A stretch of 36,470 nt of DNA, from assembly GCF_003417465.1 (NCBI RefSeq), contig NZ_QVMV01000049.1:1-36470 (forward strand). Direction: 5' to 3'. The DNA comes from Wenzhouxiangella sp. 15190 (GTDB taxonomy: Bacteria; Pseudomonadota; Gammaproteobacteria; Xanthomonadales; Wenzhouxiangellaceae). The position numbers were made by a program, and so were the translations under genes. The notes below the pieces were generated by a model, which was given only the letters and a program-made list of their open reading frames with translations, had not been told where the DNA came from and did not search any database. Below, one piece after another: positions 25,512-33,400 of the stretch (within the stretch, counting starts at the first letter, position 1; each line of letters starts with the position of its first letter).

Positions 25512-26019
25512 CGTCCGACTCCCGCTTGATGCTGACCTCGCCGGTCAGCCAGGACACTTCCACTTCCCACGTCCGCTCGCCGGCCAGCAATTCCACGCTG
25601 CCGCCGGTCGATGCGCCGTCGGGGTAGAAGCGGATACCGCCGGCATTCTCGCCGGTCAGCTCCGAACGGGCGGTATTGATGGTGATATCCAGGCCTTCGG
25701 GAATCTCGACCGGTTCCCGCTCCGCCGCCGTCCAGGTCTTCGCATCGGCATCGACGTGAAAGACCTGCTGCTGGCGCTGGATGATGGCCTGGCCGCGGGT
25801 GTGCCGGATGCCGGCGACGACTTCGCGCGAGGCGTTACGAATCTCGGCGCCCTCGATCGAGCGGCTGACCGAAACCCCGACCACGGCGAACAACATGGCG
25901 ACGAGCATCATCACCACCATCAGCTCGATCAGCGAAAAACCGTGTTCCGTAGTCTGTGGTCCGTGGTCTGTAACCTGAACCCTGAAACCGGAAACCGGAA
26001 ACCGGAAACCTTTAGTCAA
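25504..26019 (-). CDS. gspH: Type II secretion minor pseudopilin GspH with repeat-derived leader
   Basis: A 171-residue minor pseudopilin. The mature part begins FSLIELMVVMMLVAMLFAVV (Glu at +5) and shows the GspH pattern (ASREVVAGIRHTRGQAIIQRQ). No ATG, GTG or TTG occurs in frame between the cleavage site and the TTG at 26019, which follows the gspG stop by one base. I take this TTG as the start, with a weak GGGA before it. The leader would be 27 residues: MTK, then a stretch read from word repeats (GFRFPVSGFRVQVTDHGPQT), then TEHG. An upstream start within gspG cannot be excluded and would make the leader longer still. Confidence 0.85.
   Translation of the reverse strand: MTKGFRFPVSGFRVQVTDHGPQTTEHGFSLIELMVVMMLVAMLFAVVGVSVSRSIEGAEIRNASREVVAGIRHTRGQAIIQRQQQVFHVDADAKTWTAAEREPVEIPEGLDITINTARSELTGENAGGIRFYPDGASTGGSVELLAGERTWEVEVSWLTGEVSIKRESDDA
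25519..25523 (-). promoter_or_regulatory. Ribosome-binding site for gspI
   Basis: GGGAG on the minus strand at 25523-25519, seven bases before the ATG at 25511, inside the end of gspH. Together with the absence of any later in-frame start, it fixes the start ahead of the repeats. Confidence 0.65.
25945..26012. repeat. Word repeats in the gspH leader
   Basis: On the plus strand, AGTCTGTGGTCCGTGGTCTGT is one block (two copies of a GGTC(T/C)GTGG word), then AACCTGAACCCTGAAACCGG and three copies of GGAAACC. The two blocks are not complementary to each other, so this looks like a half element rather than a hairpin. The GTGGTCTG word also occurs at about 10.81 kb. It is in frame with gspH and contains no stop. 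Confidence 0.75.
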
Positions 26020-26020
26020 C

Positions 26021-26428
26021 TCAATCCCAGCTCTTGATATCGGCGTTCGCGCCTTCACCACCGGGCGAACCGTCTGCGCCATGCGACCAGATATCGAAGG
26101 AGCGATGTTCGCCCGGATAACGATACTGGTAGGCGTTATCCCAGGGATCCTTGAGGTTGGAATCGTTGACGTAAGGGCCGTTCCAGTTGGTAGCATCGCC
26201 AGGCTTTTCGATCAGTTCGCGCAGCTCCTCGGGCGGGCGACCGTTGTCCAGGTAGAACTCGTCAACGGCCATCGACAGACGCTGCACCTCGGCATCGGCG
26301 GCACGAAGCTTGGCATCTTCACCGCGCTGCATGATGTTGGGCACGACCAGGCCGGCGATCAGGCCGAGAATGATGAGCACCACCAGCAGTTCGATCAGGG
26401 AGAAACCTGAATTGGGCGATTTGTACAT
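26021..26428 (-). CDS. gspG: Type II secretion major pseudopilin GspG
   Basis: The 135-residue main subunit of the pseudopilus. The leader MYKSPNSG (eight residues) is cut before FSLIELLVVLIILGLIAGLV with Glu at +5. The globular part contains VDEFYLDNGRPPEELREL and the calcium-loop region near KDPWDNAYQYRYPGEHRSFD, ending SPGGEGANADIKSWD. GGAGG lies nine bases before the ATG at 26428; the open frame upstream is not coding. This normal leader is the internal control for the long leaders of gspH, gspI and gspJ. Prepilin peptidase (GspO/PilD) is not encoded here. Confidence 0.96.
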   Translation of the reverse strand: MYKSPNSGFSLIELLVVLIILGLIAGLVVPNIMQRGEDAKLRAADAEVQRLSMAVDEFYLDNGRPPEELRELIEKPGDATNWNGPYVNDSNLKDPWDNAYQYRYPGEHRSFDIWSHGADGSPGGEGANADIKSWD

Positions 26429-26489
26429 CTTGGTTTTCCTCCAGCCCCTTTGGGCATTATGTTCCTGAAATCTTTCTCGAGCGCGGCCT

Positions 26490-27701
26490 TCAGGCCACCA
26501 GTTCATTGATACTGAGAATGGCCATCAGCACCGACATCACGATCACGCCGATCAGCACCGCCAGGCCCAGGGTCAGTGCCGGCACCAAAAGCGCCATAAG
26601 GCGATCGATAGTGGTGCGCACCTCGCGATCGTAGGTATCGGCAACCTTGAGCAACATGTCGTCGAGTTTGCCGGTTTCCTCGCCGACGTTGACCATCTGC
26701 AGCGCCAGGCGCGGAAAATGGTCGTTGGCCGCCAGCGCCCTTGCCATGGGCGTACCGGTCTTGACCTGCTTGGCGGCCTCGGCCACGTCGTCACCGAGCA
26801 CCGTATTGGTCATGACATTCTTGGCGATGGAAAGTGCCGACAGCAGCGGCACGCCGTTGACGAGCAGCGTGCCGGCCGTGCGCGCCAGGCGCGCGGTCTC
26901 GATCTTGGCGATCACGTCGCCGATGCCCTTCATCCGAAGGAAACGCAAGTCCCAGCGTCGGCGTGAGGCCGGCCGTCGCATCTGGCCGCGGAACCACAAA
27001 ACGACGAGCAAGACGGCACCGAGCATCGCCCACCAGTAATTCTGCAACGCCGCACCCACCGCCATGACAATCTGTGTGAGCAACGGCAGCTCGCCGCCGA
27101 ATTCCTCGAACATGGGCGTGAACTGCGGAATGACGTAGCCCATCAGCAGAATCAGCGAAGCGACAGCCAGCACCACCAGCAGCGCCGGGTAGACCATCGC
27201 CGAGATCACCGAGTCCTTGAGCTCCTTGGAGCGTTCCAGGTACTCGGCCATGCGAGAGAGCGTCTGATCGAGCGAACCGCCGATCTCACCCGCACGAACC
27301 ATGTTGATGTAGAAGCGCGAAAAAACGCCGTGGCGCTCTTCCAGCGCCTCGGAAAGGGAGCCACCCTCGCGCACGCGGTTGCGAATCCGATCGATCGTGC
27401 TCTCCACGCGCTCGTTTTCGGCCAGCTCCCCCAGGATACCGAGCGATCGATCAAGCGGCAGGCCGGCACTGAGCAGGGTCGCGAGCTGCTGGGTCAGGTC
27501 ACCGATTTCGGCCTGCTTGAGCCCCTGCCGCCCGCGAAACAGTGCCGACAACCGAAATCCCGAACCCACTTCCTTGGCCGACACGGGAATATTGCCCGAC
27601 TCCTGCAAATGGGCAATCACCAGATCCTTGCTGGGCGCATCCATCTCGCCGGTCATCGTCTCGCCGGCCGGCGTCACCGCCTTGTACTCGAAAAGTGGCA
27701 T
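26490..27701 (-). CDS. gspF: Type II secretion inner-membrane platform protein GspF
   Basis: A 403-residue polytopic membrane protein of the GspF/PilC family. It has two homologous cytoplasmic helical domains, each followed by hydrophobic segments (VISAMVYPALLVVLAVASLI, a middle pair and the final LVPALTLGLAVLIGVIVMSV). The N-terminus MPLFEYKAVTPAGETMTGEM is typical. It couples ATPase action to pseudopilin assembly. An unusual 310-base gap separates it from gspE upstream. Its ATG at 27701 lies right beside that gap. Confidence 0.95.
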   Translation of the reverse strand: MPLFEYKAVTPAGETMTGEMDAPSKDLVIAHLQESGNIPVSAKEVGSGFRLSALFRGRQGLKQAEIGDLTQQLATLLSAGLPLDRSLGILGELAENERVESTIDRIRNRVREGGSLSEALEERHGVFSRFYINMVRAGEIGGSLDQTLSRMAEYLERSKELKDSVISAMVYPALLVVLAVASLILLMGYVIPQFTPMFEEFGGELPLLTQIVMAVGAALQNYWWAMLGAVLLVVLWFRGQMRRPASRRRWDLRFLRMKGIGDVIAKIETARLARTAGTLLVNGVPLLSALSIAKNVMTNTVLGDDVAEAAKQVKTGTPMARALAANDHFPRLALQMVNVGEETGKLDDMLLKVADTYDREVRTTIDRLMALLVPALTLGLAVLIGVIVMSVLMAILSINELVA

Positions 27702-27767
27702 CAGATTGCGGTGGCTTCGTTGAGCCTTGTCGAAGGCTGCAGTCGCGGTGCGGGTCGGCGCAGGTTT

Positions 27768-27958
27768 AGAAAATAGAAAATAGAAAAAAGTGAATAGGAA
27801 AAAGAAAATAGAAAATAGACCGGCATTAGAAAGCCGGCAGTCCCGTTTAGCACGGGTGACTTCGACTGCACCACCGGCGCTACCTCGATAGGCATAAATT
27901 GAATTTTTGGGGCGCTCACTGACTGCATCTATTTTCTATTCACTATTTTCTATTTACT
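27768..27958. repeat. AT-rich word-based inverted repeat (locus 5)
   Basis: The left arm (27768-27819) repeats AGAAAATAGAAAATAGA with AGTGAATAGG in the middle. The right arm (27928-27958) is the reverse complement of the same words, ATAGTGAATAGAAAATAG. The arms are unequal in length. The centre is about 108 bases and contains the competing hairpins described separately. As at the other loci, the 5' arm is A-rich and the 3' arm T-rich on both strands. Confidence 0.75.
27820..27878. promoter_or_regulatory. Competing hairpins in the gspE-gspF gap
   Basis: GCCGG at 27833-27837 can pair with CCGGC at 27820-27824 (eight-base loop) or with CCGGC at 27874-27878. In the second fold it closes a longer hairpin: GCAGTC (27837-27842) with GACTGC (27864-27869) and CCCGT (27842-27846) with ACGGG (27852-27856). 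The two folds exclude one another. On the minus strand this would lie in the message between gspE and gspF. It starts with GTAG-CGCCGG on that strand, as do some REP elements. I do not recognise a known riboswitch. Confidence 0.45.
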
Positions 27959-28011
27959 TACCACTAGTGACTCCAGGCCGGCAAAAGTCCACCGCACCTC
28001 AGCCGCAGATG

Positions 28012-29769
28012 TCACGCTTCCTGCGTCACCCTAAGCACTTCTTCCGCCGAGGTAATCCCCTGCAGGGCCTTCATCAGGCCGTCCTCGTACATGGTGCGCA
28101 TGCCCTCGGCACGTGCCTGCTTCTCGATCTCTGTCGAGATGGCGTGCTTCATGACCATGCGGCGGATTTCCTCGCTCAGGACCAGCAGTTCGTGGATGCC
28201 GGTCCGGCCGCGGTAGCCGGTGGGGCTGGCTTCCGAAGTGCCGGGGCGATAGAGCTTGATCGGCCGCTCGTCGGTCAGATCGTCGAGACCGAGCTCCTTG
28301 ATCATCTCCGGCAGCACCTCGTAGGCTTCCATCGTTTCGGGATCGAGGCGTCGCACCAGGCGCTGGGCCATGATGGCGTTGACCGTGGAAGTCAGCAGGT
28401 AGTCCTCCACACCCATGTCGATCATTCGCGTCACGCCGCCGGCGGCGTCGTTGGTATGCAGGGTCGAAAGGACCAGGTGACCGGTCAGCGCCGACTGGAT
28501 GGCGATCTTGGCGGTTTCGAGGTCTCGCATCTCACCGATCATGATCACGTCCGGGTCCTGGCGCACGATCGAGCGAAGCGCGCGGGCGAAGTCGAGACCA
28601 ATGGAGGACTTGGCCTGGATCTGGTTGACGCCCTCGAGCTGGTATTCGACCGGGTCTTCGACCGTGATGATCTTGCGCTCGGGCGTATTGAGACGACTGA
28701 GCGCAGTGTAGAGCGTGGTGGTCTTGCCCGACCCGGTCGGGCCGGTGACAAGGATGATGCCGTGCGGCACTTCCAGCTCGTGGATGAAGTTCTCCCGCAC
28801 GTCCTCGGCGAAACCGAGACTTCCGAAGTCGAGCACCACGGCCTCTCGGTCGAGAATACGCATGACCACCGACTCGCCGTGCGCGGTCGGTACGGTCGAG
28901 ACACGCAGGTCGAGCTCCTTGCCGCCGACGCGATGCATGATGCGACCGTCCTGCGGAAGGCGGCGCTCGGCGATGTTCAGCCGAGCCATGATTTTCACGC
29001 GCGAGATCACCGCAGCGGTCGAGCGCGCCGGCGGCGCCTCGACCTCCTGCAGCACGCCGTCGATGCGATAGCGTACTTTCAGGCGGTTCTCGAACGGTTC
29101 GATGTGAATGTCGGAAGCGCGCGATTCAACCCCGCGCTGGAGGAGCAGGTTGACCAGGCGAATGACCGGTGCCTCGGAGGCCAGGTCGCGCAGGTGCTCG
29201 ACATCTTCCTCGTCGTCACCGCCATCACCCTCGCCGCCGAGGTGCTCGGCGATCTGGCCCATGGCCGACTTGCCGCCACCGAAGTAACGCTCGATGGTGT
29301 TGTCGATCTCGGAGGTCACACCGACCCGCGGCTTGACCTCGCGGCCGGTCGCCATGCCCAGTGCGCGCAAGGCGAACTCATCGCAGGGATCGGCCATGAC
29401 GACTTCGAGGGTGTCGTCGTCGATCCGCACCGGCACCAGGTGCTGCTGTTTCATGTAGCGCACCGAAATCGAATCGATCCGCGGCCCGGACTCCGGATAG
29501 TCCTTTTCACCGACCATGGGAATCTCGAGCAGCTCGGACTGGGCACGGGCCAGGTCGCGCTCTGAAACCAGGCCCAGGCGAACAAGCAGGGTCAGCAGGT
29601 TGCCACCGTGCTGTTCCCGATAGGCCTTGGCGCGCTGGAGATCCTCCTCGCGCAGGCGATCCTGCTCGATCATCAGCTTGCACAGGTCGGCTGCCCGATC
29701 CTCGAGATGGTCGCCGATGCTCGGAAGCAGTTCGGTTTCGTCGGTAGCGGTAAGTGCTTCGGTTTCCAT
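28012..29769 (-). CDS. gspE: Type II secretion ATPase GspE
   Basis: A 585-residue cytoplasmic secretion ATPase. The N1E-like domain (LLTLLVRLGLVSERDLARAQ) binds GspL. Then come a long acidic linker (GGEGDGGDDEEDVEHL), Walker A GPTGSGKTTTLYTAL, the Asp box VEDPVEYQLEGVNQIQ, Walker B DPDVIMIGEMRDLETAKIA and the His box HLVLSTLHTNDAAGG. The CxxC...CxxC zinc-binding region between LVRRL and GYRGRTGIHELL lacks all four cysteines (DPET and SEAS in their place). The ATG at 29769 is preferred over a GTG two codons upstream. It is the first core gene of the operon. Confidence 0.96.
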   Translation of the reverse strand: METEALTATDETELLPSIGDHLEDRAADLCKLMIEQDRLREEDLQRAKAYREQHGGNLLTLLVRLGLVSERDLARAQSELLEIPMVGEKDYPESGPRIDSISVRYMKQQHLVPVRIDDDTLEVVMADPCDEFALRALGMATGREVKPRVGVTSEIDNTIERYFGGGKSAMGQIAEHLGGEGDGGDDEEDVEHLRDLASEAPVIRLVNLLLQRGVESRASDIHIEPFENRLKVRYRIDGVLQEVEAPPARSTAAVISRVKIMARLNIAERRLPQDGRIMHRVGGKELDLRVSTVPTAHGESVVMRILDREAVVLDFGSLGFAEDVRENFIHELEVPHGIILVTGPTGSGKTTTLYTALSRLNTPERKIITVEDPVEYQLEGVNQIQAKSSIGLDFARALRSIVRQDPDVIMIGEMRDLETAKIAIQSALTGHLVLSTLHTNDAAGGVTRMIDMGVEDYLLTSTVNAIMAQRLVRRLDPETMEAYEVLPEMIKELGLDDLTDERPIKLYRPGTSEASPTGYRGRTGIHELLVLSEEIRRMVMKHAISTEIEKQARAEGMRTMYEDGLMKALQGITSAEEVLRVTQEA

Positions 29770-29807
29770 AATCACGTCTCAAACAGACAATTCACGGCCG
29801 TGTCGGT

Positions 29808-30449
29808 TCAGCGCAGCCGGCCTTGTACGAGTTGCTCGATGAAGGGGCGATTCATGAGAATCCAGGCGGCGATGGGTATCACGCCCGGAAACATCAGATA
29901 CCCCAGCTGATAACACAAGGCAATGGTCGTGGCCGAAAGATTGGTCGATTGCACCGCCGCGGCGGCCTCCGGACCCATCAAAAACGCCATGTCGCGCCAG
30001 ACTTCCCAGAATACGCCCCAGGAAGTCACAAGGGTGACGATAATGAAGCCGACGATCAACTGGACGAGGCGGCGAAGCCCCCGCATGGGTGTGGCCATGA
30101 CCAGGCCGAAAAGCAGCGCCAGTCCCCAGGCATAAATCATCGGGTTGATGTCCAGGTTCAGCGCGGCAGTCCGCCCTTCGACCTGTTGCGGCATGACGAC
30201 CAGTGTCTGTACTTCGAAGTGGAAGCCGAGCTGTACGACCTGTTCGAACAGGTCGGGATAGAAGCCGGTCAGCAGCCATTCCACCAACCGCGAGGCCGGA
30301 TACATCAACCCACTGGCCAGGAAGAACCAGAGGAAAAACCCCAGTGGCAGGTAAAGCGCAGCCAGCAGGAACATCTCCTTGACCGGGTTGCCGGAAGACG
30401 TTTCTTCCGCCCCGGTTTCCTCGACGCGCTCGGGCTCCCGTTCGCTCAT
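29808..30449 (-). CDS. Putative exosortase-H-associated membrane protein
   Basis: A 213-residue inner-membrane protein. The charged N-terminus (MSEREPERVEETGAEE) precedes a first membrane segment (LYLPLGFFLWFFLASGLMYP), a periplasmic-like stretch, the segment LDINPMIYAWGLALLFGLVM and two more hydrophobic helices. The pattern of LPLxFxLW, then NPxIYxxGLxL, then RLVQLIVGF and SWGVFWE reminds me of the exosortase-H-associated membrane proteins. That is recognition from memory and needs a profile search. No exosortase or IPTL-CTERM substrate is in the window. The ATG at 30449 comes ten bases after the purL stop and 39 bases before gspE. Confidence 0.6.
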   Translation of the reverse strand: MSEREPERVEETGAEETSSGNPVKEMFLLAALYLPLGFFLWFFLASGLMYPASRLVEWLLTGFYPDLFEQVVQLGFHFEVQTLVVMPQQVEGRTAALNLDINPMIYAWGLALLFGLVMATPMRGLRRLVQLIVGFIIVTLVTSWGVFWEVWRDMAFLMGPEAAAAVQSTNLSATTIALCYQLGYLMFPGVIPIAAWILMNRPFIEQLVQGRLR

Positions 30450-30459
30450 CGCTTTCGAT

Positions 30460-33400
30460 TCACTCCAGCCACAGCCTTGCATTGTGGAACATCTTCATCC
30501 AGGGGGAAAGTTCGCCCCATTCGCGCGGGGCCCAGGAATAGTTGACCGCGCGCAGCAGCCGCTCGGGATGCGGCATCATGATCGTGACCCGTCCGGTCGC
30601 ACTGCTCAGACCCGTGATGCCGTCGGGCGAACCGTTGGGATTGTCGGGATAGCTGATCGCCGGCGCGCCATTCTCTTTCACATAACGGACGGCAACCGGT
30701 AAATCGGCCACGGGGCCCTCGCTGAACTGCGCCCGACCTTCGCCGTGCGAGGAGACCACCGGCAACCGCGATCCGGCCATGCCGGAGAAAAACAGCGAAG
30801 GACTTTCCTCGATCGCAACCTGGCTCAGCCGGGCCTCGAACTGCCGGGACCGGTTGACCACGAAGTCCGGCCATGCCTCCGAGCCGGGGATGATCTCACG
30901 CAGCGCCGAGAGCATCTGGCAGCCATTGCACACGCCCAGGGCGAAACACCCGGGGTCTTCGAAGAAGGCCTGGAAGGCATCGCGAAGTGCGTGATTGAAG
31001 AGAATGGAACGCGCCCATCCCTGCCCTGCGCCGAGTACGTCGCCGAAGGAAAAACCGCCGCAGGCGGCCAGCCCGTGGAAATCGGCCAGTTTTTGGCGCC
31101 CCGCCTCGAGATCGCTCATGTGGACGTCGACCGCTTCGAAACCGGCCGATATGAACGCCTGCGCCATCTCGCGCTGGCCGTTGACGCCCTGCTCGCGCAG
31201 GATGGCCACGCGCGGCCGGGCCCCGGTATTGACGGAGACACTCGCCGGCGGCTCGAAAATCAACTTCGGAACCAGGCCGGGGCGCGTGAAATCGCCGATC
31301 GCCTCGAATTCCTCGTCGGCACATTCGGGATGATCGCGCAGGCGCTGCATGCGATAACTGGTCTCGGCCCAGCGCCGGGCCAGGTCCGGCAGGTCGCGCC
31401 GAAAGACTTCCCGATCGCCGGCGAAAATCTCGAACCGATGCCCGTCGACGACTTCGCCGATGATCGAGGTCTTTTCACCCAATCCGGCCCGGGCCAGCTC
31501 GGACTCGACATCCGGCAGGTCGTCGACAGCCACCTGCATCACCAGCCCCAGCTCCTCGTTGAACAGAGCGGCCATCGGATCGCCCTCGTCCGGGCCCAGC
31601 TCCAGCCGCAGACCGCAGCGGCCGGCCAGCGCCATTTCCAGAACGGTGGTGAACAGGCCGCCGTCGGAGCGATCGTGGCAGGCGAGGATGCTTTCGTCGG
31701 CAACGAGTTTCTGGACGGCCTCGAAGGCCGACTTGAGTGCATCGACGTCGTCCACGTCGGGCACCTCGCCCAGCTGCCGCGAGTAAACCTGGGCCAGGGC
31801 CGAGCCACCGAGGCGTCGGTGACCAAGATCGATCAGCACGAGACGGCTGTCCACGTTGTCGCGCAGTTCGGGCGTGAGATGCCGGCGGACGTCGGGTACC
31901 GGGGCGAAGCCGGATACGATCAGCGACACCGGCGCGATCATTCGCCGTTCCTCGTCGCCGTCATGCCAGACAGTCTGCATCGACAGCGAGTCCTTGCCCA
32001 CGGGAATGGACAGGTTCAGTTCCGGGCAGAGCGCAGCAACGGCCTCGACGGCTTCGCGCAGCGCCGCGTCCTGTCCCGGCGCGCCCGCGGCCGCCATCCA
32101 GTTGGCCGACAGCTTGATGTGGGCCCGATCGCGCACGACGACCCCGGCCAGGTTGGTCAGCACCTCGCCCACGGCGACTCGCGCGGCGGCGGCCGAATCG
32201 TGGACGGCCAGCGGCGTGCGCTCGCCCATGGCCATCGCCGTACCGGCGTATCCGGTGTAATCGAGCAGGGAGATGGCACAGTCGGCGACCGGCACCTGGT
32301 GCGGGCCGACCATCTGGTCGCGCACGCTCAACCCGCCGACGCTGCGATCGCCGATGGTGATCAGGAACTGCTTGCTGCCAACCGACGGCAGTGCCAATAC
32401 GCGGTCGGCCGCCTGGTCCAGCGTGACGCCTTCGAGCACCCCGGTTTCCGGCGCAATACGCTCGGTGATCGCATCGCGATGCATGCGCGGCGCCTTGCCG
32501 AGCAGCACCTCCAGCGACATGTCGACGGCCGCTCGCTCACCCAGCCGATCGGCCAGCAGGAGTTGTCCGTCGTCGGTGGCCTCGCCCAGGTCGGCCCAGG
32601 GGCAACGTTCGCGCTCGCACAGCGCTGCGAAACGATCAAGATCTCCGGGCGCGACGGCCAGGACGTAACGCTCCTGGGCTTCGTTGCACCACAGCTCCAT
32701 CGGCGAGAGTGCAGGATCATTGGTGGGAATCGAGCGAAGCTCGAGGCACCCGCCGACCCCACCATCGTGCAGCAATTCCGGCAGTGCGTTGGACAGGCCG
32801 CCGGCGCCGACGTCGTGAATCGACTTGATCGGGTTGTTCTCGCCCTGCAGCCAGCAGCGGTCGATCACCTCCTGGGCGCGCCGCTGTATTTCCGGATTGG
32901 GGCGCTGCACCGAGGCGAAATCCAGGTCGGCGTCGGATTGCCCGGAACTCATCGACGAGGCCGCACCGCCGCCCAGGCCGATCAGCATTGCCGGCCCACC
33001 GAGCACGATGATGCGGTCGCCGGCGGCCAGCGGCTTCTTGTGCGTCTGTCCATCGGCGATCATGCCGCTGCCGCCGGCGATCATGATGGGTTTGTGGTAA
33101 CCCCACAGGCGCTCACCGATGCGTTCACTGAAAGTACGGAAATACCCCAGCAGGGCCGGGCGGCCGAATTCATTGTTGAAGCGTGCAGCACCGATCGGGC
33201 CGTCGCGCATGATTTCCAGCGCCGAGGCCATGCGGTCGGGCTGCGCCGGCGCCGTCTCCCAGGGCTGCGCCCAGTCGGGGATGTGCAGGTCGGAGACGGA
33301 AAATCCGCAAAGGGCCGCGATCGGGCGCGCGCCGCGGCCGGTGGCCGACTCGTCGCGAATCTCACCCCCCGATCCCGTTGCCGCACCGGGGTCGGGCGAA

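Larger units (their letters stand above)
27702..28011. other. Gap between gspE and gspF filled by a repeat and a structured core
   Basis: A 310-base non-coding gap inside an otherwise compact operon. From 27768 it holds the A-rich arm of an inverted repeat, a GC-rich folded core and a T-rich arm ending near 27958. The flanks (27702-27767 and 27959-28011) show nothing recognisable. Translated short frames, for example the 75-residue minus-strand frame at 27701-27928, read through the repeat words and are not convincing genes. Confidence 0.7.

Noticed and set aside
27820-27878. Cyclic-di-GMP riboswitch or attC site
   Set aside because: The conserved riboswitch core and the GTTRRRY/RYYYAAC attC boxes are absent.
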